Shown: piece after piece, positions 1-8,081 of the stretch
How the letters are laid out: every line of letters starts with the position of its first letter
How positions within the stretch are numbered: the stretch's first letter is position 1
Virus record (IMG/VR): IMGVR_UViG_3300044673_000132
Location: 1-27,568 of that record
DNA: 27,568 bases
Source: a virus
Reading direction: 5' to 3' (one strand)
Position numbers and translations under genes: made by a program
Notes under the pieces: generated by a model
Seen by the model: only the letters and a program-made list of their open reading frames with translations
Told to the model about the DNA's origin: nothing
Database searches by the model: none

Positions 1-812
1 ATTTCGGCCCCCCCCTGCGGGCCGAAATAGCCGGGCTGCTTCGTCTCCGGGTTGAAGACGGGCGTGGTCGGCGGAAGTTGCTTCTGCACCACGGTTCCCG
101 GGATGGGCGAGCCCACCGGCACGGCCGGAGCGGCGCCGGGGTTGGTGTTGACGACGCTCGCCTGTTGGCCGTTGTCGACCGCCACCCCGCTGGGCGTCTG
201 CGCCTGCTGCTGCGTCGAGGCGGGCATCACCTGGGCGCGCGCCTGCATGAGGTATTGCGGGAGCGACTCCGGGGCCTTCGCGACGACCGAATCCACGTGG
301 CGGCGGAATACGTCGATCGTCGGCTTCGCTTCCGGGGCCTGCTGCTCGAGAAGGTCGAGCTGCGCCTTCACCTTGTCGGGCGTCACCTGCGGGTCGTTGG
401 CGAGCGCGCCCACGGTCGAGCCGATCATGGCGCGCGTGGTGTCGGCGAGGCCGAGCGCGTTCTTCTTCACCACGAGCACATCGTTGTTCGCTTGCGCGGC
501 GCCCGCGAGCGCGTCCTTCGCGTGGTACAGGTTCGGGTCGGCGCTGTAGATCGCCGGGCCGAGCTTGTTCAGGTCGAAGAGGCCCGTGGCGGGGTCGCGA
601 TACTGCGGATCGCTCATCACCGCACCCACGGCCTTCCGGGCGTCGAGCGAGCCCTGCTCCTGCTCGAGTTGGATGCCTCGCCGCTTCTGCTCGATCTTGC
701 CCGTGGCGAGCGCCTGCGAGGCGCCGGCCACGCCCATGATGTCCTTCAGCGACGCCATGGAGTCGGGAGTCTTGAAGCCCAGGGCGATGCTGGAATCGAC
801 GCCGCCGGCCAT
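1..812 (-). CDS. Probable DNA-ejection / internal virion protein, 3' end cut by window edge
   Basis: An open frame from ATG at 812 runs off the left edge with no stop; 270 codons are visible. The start MAGGVDSSIALGF follows the upstream gene by one base. The protein has no membrane segment. Its first 60 residues are helical and charged (KIEQKRRGIQLEQEQ), and it later becomes rich in Ala, Gln and Pro, ending near PGYFGPQGG at the edge. It lies last in the visible late operon, after a gp7-like gene, where P22 keeps ejection proteins gp7, gp20 and gp16. The ejection role is inferred from position and composition; I recognise no catalytic motif. A run of eight C at 8-15 makes the very end vulnerable to sequencing error. 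Confidence 0.7.
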   Translation of the reverse strand, partial: MAGGVDSSIALGFKTPDSMASLKDIMGVAGASQALATGKIEQKRRGIQLEQEQGSLDARKAVGAVMSDPQYRDPATGLFDLNKLGPAIYSADPNLYHAKDALAGAAQANNDVLVVKKNALGLADTTRAMIGSTVGALANDPQVTPDKVKAQLDLLEQQAPEAKPTIDVFRRHVDSVVAKAPESLPQYLMQARAQVMPASTQQQAQTPSGVAVDNGQQASVVNTNPGAAPAVPVGSPIPGTVVQKQLPPTTPVFNPETKQPGYFGPQGGAE

Positions 813-813
813 G

Positions 814-1530
814 TCAGGACCCTCCCGCGGGCGCGCCGAGGCCGCCGTTGCGCAGGAACTGCGACAGCAGCCAGCCATTCACGCCGTTGTTGATCGCGCC
901 GGAGACCGCGTTCGCGCTGCCGACCGTGCCGGCCGCCGAGGCGTTGCCCGCGCCCACCATCGTGCCGGCGATACCGTTGGCGAAGGACGAGCCGCCCGTC
1001 GTCTGGTTCGATCCCGCGGTCTGCCCGAGGCCAGCGATCGAGGCCAGCCGGTTGAAGATGTTCGTCTGGTTCGCGGTGTAATTCGCATACGCCTGCTGGT
1101 AGGCGTTCTGCGCGTAGCCCGTGGTGAAGCGCGAGATGTCCGCGAGCGAGTTGGCGCCCAGGCCGCCCATGGCGTTGGACTGCGCCGTCGTCGCCCGCTG
1201 GCCCTGGTCGAGCATGAAGGCGTAATTGGGCGCGAGATTCGCGTTCAAGTCGGCGGCGTTGAACTGGTGCGAGAAGAAACCGTCGCCCGCGCCGCCCGGG
1301 GAATTGGGATCCCCCAGGCCGAAGCCGCGCATGATCGCATCGAGCGAGGTCTGCCCCGCCTGCCGGTAGGGGGCCTGCTGGTCGTTGAGCGTGTTGAACA
1401 TGCTCAACTGCGTGTTCGTCGCGTTGTTGGCGGCGTTGGCCTGCGTTCGGGCGGCGCTTGAAGCCGCATGCGAGCCGATCGCGCCCGAGATGACTGAACC
1501 CCCGAGAATTGCAGCGGCTACCCAGGACAT
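814..1530 (-). CDS. gp7-like DNA transfer / ejection protein
   Basis: 238 residues. The N-terminus is a short hydrophobic, Gly/Ala-rich helix (MSWVAAAILGGSVISGAIGS), followed by an Asn/Gln/Ala-rich body with motifs such as QQAPYRQAGQ and AYQQAYANYTANQTNIFNRL. This is a pattern common in phage proteins annotated as DNA-transfer or internal virion proteins. The C-terminal third is low in charge and Gly/Ala/Asn rich, consistent with membrane insertion. It overlaps the cupin gene by 13 nt. P22 gp7 (229 residues) has similar length and the same position after the tail-needle genes. Function is by context and composition; confidence that the gene is real is high. Confidence 0.8.
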   Translation of the reverse strand: MSWVAAAILGGSVISGAIGSHAASSAARTQANAANNATNTQLSMFNTLNDQQAPYRQAGQTSLDAIMRGFGLGDPNSPGGAGDGFFSHQFNAADLNANLAPNYAFMLDQGQRATTAQSNAMGGLGANSLADISRFTTGYAQNAYQQAYANYTANQTNIFNRLASIAGLGQTAGSNQTTGGSSFANGIAGTMVGAGNASAAGTVGSANAVSGAINNGVNGWLLSQFLRNGGLGAPAGGS

Positions 1531-1982
1531 GGCAGTCCCTTCAGTTGGTTTCGTGCGTCGAAGAGCGCGCCCTCCTCCGGCTCGATCAGTTCAAGCTCGA
1601 GCAGGTCGAGGTCGGTCTCCTCGGTCTGGTGCACGTTGATGACGACCACGTCGGTGATGGCGACACCGACCCGCTTGGTGCCGGGCTGCGCGCAGAGGAT
1701 CTCGCCCGCCTCGATGCGGCGCACTCCCGCGTCGGTGGTGACCGCGATGACACCGGAGGCCACGATGAAGAAGTGCGGCGCCTTGTGGGCCTTGCCGACG
1801 ATGACCGCCCCGGCGGGCGCTTTCATGCGCCGCGCGTACATCCCAGGCGAGAAGAAGTGATCGGTCGGCAGCTCGATCTGCGGCATCTTCGCCATCTCGG
1901 ATTGAAGGCGAAGCACCTGCTCGCGCGACGGGCCGGCGGCCGGGGTGGCGATGTCCTGCACGATGTCGACGGGCGCGTTCAT
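1518..1982 (-). CDS. Phage cupin-fold (RmlC-like) protein
   Basis: 154 residues starting at an ATGA overlap with the fibre-like gene. A single cupin barrel spans about residues 45-130. The segment GAVIVGKAHKAPHFFIVASG carries the spaced histidines of cupin motif 1, and GTKRVGVAITDVVVINVHQTEETDLDLLE matches the end of a cupin family often found in phage structural operons (GTKRVG...IH.TxETDL). Cupins bind metal or small ligands, or act as structural barrels; which applies here cannot be seen. Its place between the fibre-like gene and the ejection genes suggests a virion or tail-assembly role. The C-terminus is acidic (EETDLDLLELELIEPEEG). Confidence 0.85.
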   Translation of the reverse strand: MNAPVDIVQDIATPAAGPSREQVLRLQSEMAKMPQIELPTDHFFSPGMYARRMKAPAGAVIVGKAHKAPHFFIVASGVIAVTTDAGVRRIEAGEILCAQPGTKRVGVAITDVVVINVHQTEETDLDLLELELIEPEEGALFDARNQLKGLPCPG

Positions 1983-2881
1983 ACGCCGATTTGCACGCAG
2001 AAAAACGATAGCGACCGAGGATTCGCTCCGGCCGTCACCGCTGCCTGAAGTCCCGTTCCGGCTAGGCGCGTAAATGCGATGCCGGCGATGCCGCCGAAGA
2101 TGATGACCACGAGCCCGCTAATGGGGTCCATGACACCGACCGACATCCCGCCGCTCGTTTTGTCATAGGCGACGAAGAAAAGCGCCTGGTCGAGTGCCAC
2201 GCAGGTAGTCGCGACTGCGGTCACCGAGATCAGGTTCGTGTTATTGCAGAGGATGTGCTCCTGCGTCGGGTTCGGGAACGCATAGTTGATCCGGTCGAAG
2301 ATGTTCATCGTGACCAGGTTCGGCGACGAGAACGTGCCGCCGAATAGCGTCGGGTTGTTGTTCAGCACCACATCGCCCGTGCCCGTCGACGTGGTCGTTC
2401 CCGTGCCGCCATTGAAGACCTGCAGAATCCCCGACACGTCCGCGGTGAGCGACACCGGGCCCCAGGAGGGGAGCGCGCCCGTTCCATGGAGCACCAGTCC
2501 CGCGGATCCGATGGGGATCGACGTGGACGGCGCCCCGGCTGCACCGCCGCCTGTGACGAGGCGATTCGCTTGGAGGGTCGGCGACGACACCACAGTCGAC
2601 GACCCGGTGAAGGTGAGCACCCCGCCGCTGTTGCCCGTCACATCGCCGATGCCGCCATTGGCCACCGGCAGCTTCCCCGACACGTCGGTCGTGAGCACCA
2701 CCGGACCCCACGTCGGCGAGCCCGCCCCGTTGCCATGAAGCACGCCGGTTCCAGTGCCCGTCCCTTGAGGCGTGGACACCACGAGATAACGGAACCACGC
2801 GGGCGTGATGTAGCCGCGCCAGCGCCCGCCCTCCTGGCGCACGTCGACAAACGCTTCGTTGACGGAGACGGTCTCGGCCAT
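1979..2881 (-). CDS. Tail fibre / needle-like protein with two internal repeats
   Basis: 300 residues, start ATG at 2881 overlapping the previous stop as TAATG. The N-terminus (about residues 1-35) is compact and charged and could attach to the tail. Residues 46-80 and 129-161 are two copies of one unit: LHGNG..SPTWGPVVLTTDVSGKLPVANGG and LHGTG.LPSWGPVSLTADVSGILQVFNGG. This DVSG.L.V.NGGTG pattern is typical of phage fibres. Residues 195-300 form a different, more hydrophobic C-terminal domain (NIFDRINYAFPNPTQ to the end). It sits where P22 encodes its tail needle gp26, directly after gp10. It could be needle, fibre or receptor-binding tip. Confidence 0.75.
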   Translation of the reverse strand: MAETVSVNEAFVDVRQEGGRWRGYITPAWFRYLVVSTPQGTGTGTGVLHGNGAGSPTWGPVVLTTDVSGKLPVANGGIGDVTGNSGGVLTFTGSSTVVSSPTLQANRLVTGGGAAGAPSTSIPIGSAGLVLHGTGALPSWGPVSLTADVSGILQVFNGGTGTTTSTGTGDVVLNNNPTLFGGTFSSPNLVTMNIFDRINYAFPNPTQEHILCNNTNLISVTAVATTCVALDQALFFVAYDKTSGGMSVGVMDPISGLVVIIFGGIAGIAFTRLAGTGLQAAVTAGANPRSLSFFCVQIGV

Positions 2882-4329
2882 TAGACCGCGCCCTCCGTCC
2901 AGTTCAAGTTCGCCGAAATGATCGGCGAGAACACCGGATCGGTGATCGTCACTTCGAAGATGCGGTCGCGCGACATGCCGAGCGGCCCCGGCCAGCGGCA
3001 GCGGTTTTTGTAGCGCCCCGTCTTGCCCATCGCGGCCCACTTCTCCGAGCTCCACGTGAATCCGCCGTCATCGCTGTAGCGCAGCATCGCCTTCGGGTCG
3101 CTGCCCTGCCCCGTGGCGAGACCGACCCCGGGTTGAAACTGGATTTGAAAGTCGTGGTAATAGACCTGCTTCAGGTCCGAGGTGAGGTGACGGGCACGGC
3201 GAATCCGCGGGATCGGGTTGCCGATGTCCGAGTAGTCGGTGAAGCTCGACAGCGACGCCTCGTAGAGCAGCCCTCGCGCGTAATCGCCGAACAGGTTCTG
3301 GCCCTGGAAGAACACCGCGCAGTTCGTGCGCTCGCGGTGCAGCACGTTCTCGGTGTCGCGCGAGGCGCGGCGATGCCAAAGGCCAGTGGTGGCGTCATAG
3401 CACCAGGTCCGATCCGCGGTCGGGAAGTTGAGCACGTAGAACTCATGGCCCGCCTGCTGGTAGCTCATGCCGATGGCGTCGCTGTAGACCGAATACGTCT
3501 CGATCTCCTTCTCGATCGCGTAGGTCGAGATCCGCTCCGGCGTGTAGCCGTTCATTTGAACGACCGTGCTAATGCCGCGATCGTCCTGCGCGAGAAAGGC
3601 GAAGGTTTCGCCCAGACGCGCGACCGAATGCTTCGCGGCGCACCCGTGCTGCATGTTCGTTCCCGGCAACTTCTGGAAGGGGAACGGGAAGAGGCCCGCG
3701 TCGACCCACACCTCGCTCGTGCGCTCGCCCAGCAGGAAAATCTCCCGCTTGTTGACGATGAGCGAGATGATGTTGTCGGTGGCGCTATCCTTCCGGCCGA
3801 AGTTGAGGCCGCTCGAGACGGTCGAGGCGATGTCGGTACAGCCCCAGGTGTTCGTGCCCGGGTCGTTGTAGATCACATAGTTGTCGATCACGTCGACGAT
3901 GTCGGCGCCCGTGAATGCGCCATCCACAAGCGTCTGGAAGAGCCCGGTGCCCCAGGTGTAGGCGTAGCGGTGGGCGCCGTCGGCGATGAAGAGCGAGGAG
4001 CCGTTGTCGGTCATGGAGACCGGGCCCGTCGACGTGGGGATCGTGGCGACCGCGGGGCCGGTGAAGTCCGGGCCCAGAACGAAGAGGCGGTTGCCAGCGA
4101 CCACGAAGAGGGTATTGCCGCCGGGCTGCGGCCAGGCGCCGCGCACCTCGACGGGAGAACCGAAGAAGCTGCGCGCGATGAAGCCGGGGGTGGGATAAAG
4201 CGCCACCACGCCGCGCTCGTTGGGCGACTTCGTGCGGTCGATCTCGGGATAGAGGTTGATGCACTCCTGCGCGTCCTGCGTGATCGAGGACGCGGTGTAG
4301 GCCTCGCCGACGAAGCCGAAGTCGGGCAT
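2881..4329 (-). CDS. P22 gp10-like packaged-DNA stabilisation / tail hub protein
   Basis: 482 residues from MPDFGFVGEAYTASS; the start is set by a TAATG overlap with the gp4-like gene. The N-terminus with QECINLYPEI and the following LYPTPGF, then a beta-rich body of short repeats (FVVAGNRLFVLG, NGSSLFIADGAHRYAYTWG, YVIYNDPG), match the P22 gp10 / phage_stabilise family, which is 472 residues in P22. gp10 forms a hexameric ring below the gp4 ring, closes the portal channel and carries the needle. The order gp4-gp10-needle is kept here. Some 27 codons upstream are open but would add residues lacking family similarity, so I reject them. Confidence 0.93.
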   Translation of the reverse strand: MPDFGFVGEAYTASSITQDAQECINLYPEIDRTKSPNERGVVALYPTPGFIARSFFGSPVEVRGAWPQPGGNTLFVVAGNRLFVLGPDFTGPAVATIPTSTGPVSMTDNGSSLFIADGAHRYAYTWGTGLFQTLVDGAFTGADIVDVIDNYVIYNDPGTNTWGCTDIASTVSSGLNFGRKDSATDNIISLIVNKREIFLLGERTSEVWVDAGLFPFPFQKLPGTNMQHGCAAKHSVARLGETFAFLAQDDRGISTVVQMNGYTPERISTYAIEKEIETYSVYSDAIGMSYQQAGHEFYVLNFPTADRTWCYDATTGLWHRRASRDTENVLHRERTNCAVFFQGQNLFGDYARGLLYEASLSSFTDYSDIGNPIPRIRRARHLTSDLKQVYYHDFQIQFQPGVGLATGQGSDPKAMLRYSDDGGFTWSSEKWAAMGKTGRYKNRCRWPGPLGMSRDRIFEVTITDPVFSPIISANLNWTEGAV

Positions 4330-5291
4330 TAGAGGAATCCGCCGTGCATGATCCATCCGGCATCGCGCCCCGAGCGCGCCGAGACGAGGTCGTCGAATCG
4401 TGCCGGCTCCTGCGGCACCTGGTTGACCCGCTTCACGAAGGATCGGCCTTGCGCGGCGTATTTCGGGACCAGCGCGCGCGTCTCCGACGACGCCCCGGAG
4501 GCCACCGGATACTCCGGCATGAGAAGCTCGGCCAGGCTATAGCGCAGCGCGATCGCATAGCCCTGCGGAAGCACAATGTCGTCGGTGAGCGTCTGGAATT
4601 GGTTCAGCACCGCGCTGCAGAAGAGGTGCATTTCGCACGCCTGCGACGGGTTGCCCCAATAGTTGATGACGCCCAGCGGCTCGGACGGCTGGTAGTAGAG
4701 CGCTCGAGGCCACGGCGCCGGCAGCGTCTTGATCCCGATGAGCTCGTACTGGCCCACGTTCAAGATGCTCACCGGGAAGTCGAGTGTGCCGGTGACGGAA
4801 TTCACCACGCGCACGAAGGCGCTATTGATGCGAAGCGGCCGCACGGCGTAGGAGGTGAAGGTGATCGGCCCCACGGTCTGCGTGTTGTTCACCATGTAGG
4901 TGCCAAGCGCGCCGGTGCCGTTGCCGCCCACGGCGGTGCCGAGCGACGTAATGGCGGTGCCCGAGAGCACGCCCGCGCCCGAGAGGGTCTGCCCCACCGA
5001 GAGCGCCCCCGCCGACAATCCCGTGACGGTGAGCGTGGTGCCGCTAATCGAGCCCGTGAAGGTCGCGCCGATCATGCCGCCGTTGCCGATCGTGTAGATG
5101 TACTGGTTCGGCACCAGCTCCTGGATCACCTCGTGGAGGCAGAACACCATGAGCTTCTGCGTGCTCCACTGGTCGATCATGTCGTTCAGCAGGTCGAACG
5201 AATCCGAGGCGATCTGCGGGTCGACCGGATCCCCGGAGGCCACCGCACCGATCGCGCGAAGCGCGCGGGTGACGATGTCGAGCGGCGTCAT
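4329..5291 (-). CDS. P22 gp4-like tail accessory factor with an inserted beta domain
   Basis: 320 residues. Residues 1-74 (MTPLDIVTRALRAIGAVASG ... DSFDLLNDMIDQWSTQKL ... YIYTIGNGG) and 149-300 (VRPLRINSAFVR ... YYQPSEPLGVINYWGNP ... AIALRYSLAELLMPEYP) match the gp4-like head-to-tail connector family, whose members assemble under the portal after packaging. P22 gp4 has 166 residues, so this protein is much longer. About 72 residues (75-146) interrupt the usual YTIG-to-RP.RI junction with a Gly/Thr/Ser-rich beta segment, listed separately. The gene starts at ATG 5291, three bases after the stop of the secreted-protein gene, and ends in a TAATG overlap with gp10. Confidence 0.9.
   Translation of the reverse strand: MTPLDIVTRALRAIGAVASGDPVDPQIASDSFDLLNDMIDQWSTQKLMVFCLHEVIQELVPNQYIYTIGNGGMIGATFTGSISGTTLTVTGLSAGALSVGQTLSGAGVLSGTAITSLGTAVGGNGTGALGTYMVNNTQTVGPITFTSYAVRPLRINSAFVRVVNSVTGTLDFPVSILNVGQYELIGIKTLPAPWPRALYYQPSEPLGVINYWGNPSQACEMHLFCSAVLNQFQTLTDDIVLPQGYAIALRYSLAELLMPEYPVASGASSETRALVPKYAAQGRSFVKRVNQVPQEPARFDDLVSARSGRDAGWIMHGGFL
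4854..5069 (-). other. Inserted Gly/Thr-rich beta domain inside the gp4-like gene
   Basis: Residues 75-146 read ATFTGSISGTTLTVTGLSAG, then an SVGQTLSGAGVLSGTAITSL segment and a GTGALGTYMVNNTQTV segment. The pattern FTGSI.GTTLTVT...G.L.VGQ.LSG.GV..GT.IT.LGTG.GG.GTY.V...QTV is a recurrent small beta module in phage tail and fibre proteins. Here it interrupts a connector family that normally lacks it. It is seen directly in the sequence; surface display on the virion neck is inferred. Confidence 0.8.
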
Positions 5292-5294
5292 GTC

Positions 5295-6083
5295 TCAGGG
5301 CCCGGGGGTGATCGACACGCGACCGTTCACGTGCACCAGGTTGTTCGTCGCGAGCGCGTTGGTGTACGTCCAGGAGACGGTTTGCGCCGTCGTGGTGTCG
5401 ACCACGGCATAGAGCGAGCCCACGGTGTCGGCGGCGATCGCCTGGATGTTCCCGGTGGTCTGCACGTTGGTGGCCCCGGCGTTCTGAATCCACCCCGCAT
5501 CGCCCACGGTGGACACGCTGGCGGCCAGGGTCTGGTAGACGATCCCGGTCGCGTGCTTCACCTTGATCGTCTTGCTGCTCGCGTTGTTCGTGGCCTGCGC
5601 GGTGTAGTCGAAGTCGATCCGGCCGCTGGGGCCCATCACGTTGGCCGGGATCGTGATCGTCGGGCCCGTGGTCTCGGCGGTCACGCCGGTGAAGGCACCG
5701 GGGCCCGTCGTCGCGAACGCGGTCTGAGTTCCGAGGGTGGGCACGCCCGAGGTATAGGTCGAATTGAAGCAAGTCCCCTGCGTGGACGAGGACCAGACCG
5801 ACCAGAACCAGGTGGCAGCCGCCGGGACACCGGCCGCGACGGCACCGGCGGGGAGCAGGACCCACGCGCCGCCGCTGTAGGTGGTCGGCAGCGCCGTGCC
5901 CAGCGTGATCGCGCAGTTGTTGGCCATCGTGCCGGTCGATGCCACGATGAACGGCACGCCCCACTTCGCGGCGTCATAGCGGACGCCGGAGACGCCGACG
6001 ACACCGGAGGCCCGGAGATCCGCGTGAGCGGCCGGCGCGAAGGCGAGCAGCGCTGCGACGAAGAGATTCAGCAGGCGGCGCAT
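5295..6083 (-). CDS. Secreted protein with Sec signal peptide, unknown function
   Basis: 262 residues. The N-terminus MRRLLNLFVAALLAFAPAAHA followed by DLRAS is a clear Sec signal peptide with a likely cut after residue 21. The rest is Ala/Thr/Gly/Val rich and probably all beta, with four Cys-poor blocks and no catalytic motif I recognise. The gene starts one base after the preceding secreted-protein gene and three bases before gp4, so it is embedded in the head-tail assembly operon. Export would take it away from capsids assembling in the cytoplasm, which is odd. It could alternatively use the hydrophobic N-terminus as a virion anchor. Confidence 0.78.
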   Translation of the reverse strand: MRRLLNLFVAALLAFAPAAHADLRASGVVGVSGVRYDAAKWGVPFIVASTGTMANNCAITLGTALPTTYSGGAWVLLPAGAVAAGVPAAATWFWSVWSSSTQGTCFNSTYTSGVPTLGTQTAFATTGPGAFTGVTAETTGPTITIPANVMGPSGRIDFDYTAQATNNASSKTIKVKHATGIVYQTLAASVSTVGDAGWIQNAGATNVQTTGNIQAIAADTVGSLYAVVDTTTAQTVSWTYTNALATNNLVHVNGRVSITPGP

Positions 6084-6084
6084 G

Positions 6085-6474
6085 TCAGCGGCCCTCGCCG
6101 GGGGTCACTTCGAAGGTAAACGTGGTCCCGGCCTGGAACCAGGCGTTCGACGGCAGCGTGAAGGTCTCCACGCTCTGCGGAAGCATGCCGATCACGTTCG
6201 CCGCAGGGACGCCCGCGGTGGGCGCCGCGGCCGAGAGGCCCGTCGGAGCGCCGCCGCCCGCGTTGTTGGGCGTGGCCCATGTGAAGTAGGCCGTGGTCGC
6301 GCCCAGGTTGCGCACGCGGTAGCTCATCGTCGGCGTGCCGCCCGAGCTCAACACCTGGCGCGCGGTGGTGTCGACGAGCACGGTCGGGCCGCTCGGGGCG
6401 AAGGCCCACTCGTTCGCCGCCCATGCGGGCGCGGCGAACACCAGGAACGCCAGCAGTGCGAGCAGGCGCTTCAT
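6085..6474 (-). CDS. Small secreted protein with Sec signal peptide, unknown function
   Basis: 129 residues. MKRLLALLAFLVFAAPAWA then ANEWAF is a textbook Sec signal peptide with an AWA cut site. The mature part (about 110 residues) resembles a single beta-sandwich: LVDTTARQVLSSGG, TMSYRVRNLGATTAYFTW, VETFTLPSNAWFQAGTTFTFEV. This looks like a small Ig-like or virion-decoration fold, but I cannot name a family. It follows the 109-residue repeat protein by three bases and precedes a second secreted protein by one base. No obvious Shine-Dalgarno lies before its ATG, so translation may be coupled to the gene upstream. Confidence 0.78.
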   Translation of the reverse strand: MKRLLALLAFLVFAAPAWAANEWAFAPSGPTVLVDTTARQVLSSGGTPTMSYRVRNLGATTAYFTWATPNNAGGGAPTGLSAAAPTAGVPAANVIGMLPQSVETFTLPSNAWFQAGTTFTFEVTPGEGR

Positions 6475-6477
6475 GGC

Positions 6478-6807
6478 CTACAGCGCCGTGGTGGGCAGGT
6501 TGGCCGGGTTCTCGGGGCGATCGACCGCGATCGTGTACTGGCCGGAGGCGGGGGTGAGCGGGCCGCCGGTCGAATTCGAGAACGTGATCGCGAGGGTGTC
6601 GGCCGCGGACACGCGCGCGTTCGCGATGCCGATCCCGGCGGTCTGGGCGGCGTTGAGCGTCACCGAGACGATGTCGGTCGGCAGCAGGCCCTTCACGGTG
6701 AATGTCTGCTCGGCGGTCGTGTTCTGGTTCACGCTGGCCGGGGTCAGCGTGGGGCCGATGAGGAATCCCGCGAGGATGTTGCCGCGGGCGAGGGTGGAGC
6801 TGGGCAT
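6478..6807 (-). CDS. Single-repeat beta protein, paralogue of the adjacent multi-repeat protein
   Basis: 109 residues starting at ATG 6807, with AAGGAG seven bases upstream; the longer open frame upstream is a shadow of the neighbouring gene. Residues about 21-98 (LTPASVNQNTTAEQTFTVKG ... GIGIANARVSAADTLAITFS) are one copy of the unit that occurs four times in the gene at 6864-8285. It probably folds as one Ig-like beta-sandwich. Position just after the coat gene suggests head decoration or a short surface fibre. A perfect hairpin lies between the two genes. Confidence 0.83.
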   Translation of the reverse strand: MPSSTLARGNILAGFLIGPTLTPASVNQNTTAEQTFTVKGLLPTDIVSVTLNAAQTAGIGIANARVSAADTLAITFSNSTGGPLTPASGQYTIAVDRPENPANLPTTAL

Positions 6808-8081
6808 GGTGTTCTCCTTGAAGTCCGGGGGCCCGAAGGCCCCCGGATGAGGCGGTGACGGCGTTACGCGCCCGCGTGCAGGTTCACGCCTCCGCCGGCG
6901 GTCGGGCCCAGGGCCGTGCGCATGGCGTTGGCGAGGTTCTGCGTGGTGATGACGCCCGGCACGACGGACTGGTAGACGCAGTTTCCGGCGCCCGGCAGCG
7001 GCACCTGGAAGTTGCCGATCAGGTAGCTTTCGGCAGGCGGCACGATCGCGCTCGAGGTCATGTTCGCGAAGGTGATCGCGAGCGTGTTGGCGGCCGAGAC
7101 GCGCACGCCCAGGATCGCGAGGCCGTTGGTCCACGACGGCTTGTTGATCCAGACCGGGGATCCGGCCACGAGCGTGTTCGGGGACGAGATCGAGAACGTC
7201 TGCTCGGCGGTGGTGAGCGCCGCGACCGAGGCCGGGGTGATCGTCTGGGAGAACACCACCAGCGGCGCCGCGGGGGCGATGCGGGCGGTGCGGATCCCGT
7301 AGACCTCGGAGGCCGTCGGGGTGTAGCCGGTGCCCACGCCGAAGAATGACAGGGTGAGCGTGTCGGCGGTGGCGATCGCGCTGTAGGGGATCGCGGCGTT
7401 GGTGGCCGCGGCCTGCAGCGTGGGCTTCATCACGCCCGTGACCACGTCGGTGGCCAGCACGCCCGTCAGGGTGGTGGAGCCGCCCGTGACGACCACCCCG
7501 GGGCCGATCGCGCCCACGGTGCCGACGTTGAAGCCATAGAACACGTCGTTGTTCACCGCGTCGAGGCCCGGGAGGGCGACCACGATGTAGGCTTCCGACG
7601 CCGTCGGGGTGATCGGCGAGGCGGTCGCGTTGATGAACGTGATGCCCAGGACGTTGTTCGACACGACGCGGCAGCCGCCGATGTCGAGGCCGGCTTGCGA
7701 GGTCGGCTTGTTGACCTGGACGAGCGAGCCCGCGGGCAGGCCCGTGACCGTGAACTGCTGCTCGACGGACGAGTTCGCCGCGACGGCCGCGGGCGACAGG
7801 GTCGCCGTGAGCTTGAGCGAGCCCAGGCCGCGCAGCGCCACGATGCCGTAGGACTGCGAGCCGGTCGGCGTGATGTTGCCGCCGGCGGGCACGTTCACGT
7901 AGGTGATGCCGATCTGGTTCGACGCCGACACGCGCACGTTGCCGACGCCCAGACCCGCCTGCGAGGTGGGCTTGTTCACGAAGAGCAGGTCGCCGGAGGC
8001 GAGCAGCATCGTGGCCCCGGTGCCGCTCTGGACCGTGAAGGTCTGCTCGGCCGTGGTCGATTGCGCGACCGCCGCGGGGGT
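6514..8081 (-). repeat. Five-copy protein-coding repeat family (about 80 codons per unit)
   Basis: Approximate units on the minus strand are 8081-7830, 7796-7569, 7514-7278 (most diverged), 7244-6996 and, in the separate downstream gene, 6747-6514. Shared words are TTAEQTF, NKPTSQAGL, RVSA.N.L.ITF.N and TP..SE.Y. The third unit keeps only KPTLQAA...ATADTLTLSFF and YTPTASEVYGI. The arrangement points to tandem duplication followed by splitting off of one copy. Confidence 0.8.
6824..6847 (-). terminator. Intercistronic GC-rich hairpin with TTCG loop
   Basis: A perfect 10-bp stem (TCCGGGGGCC / GGCCCCCGGA) closes a TTCG loop on the minus strand. It lies between the multi-repeat gene and the single-repeat gene, about ten bases before the AAGGAG of the latter. 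There is no T-run after it, so it is more likely an attenuator or mRNA-stability element than a full terminator. Confidence 0.6.

Noticed and set aside
4344-6119. 591-codon plus-strand open frame opposite gp4 and the secreted proteins
   Set aside because: Shadow of the minus-strand genes; no ribosome binding site, no recognisable motif.
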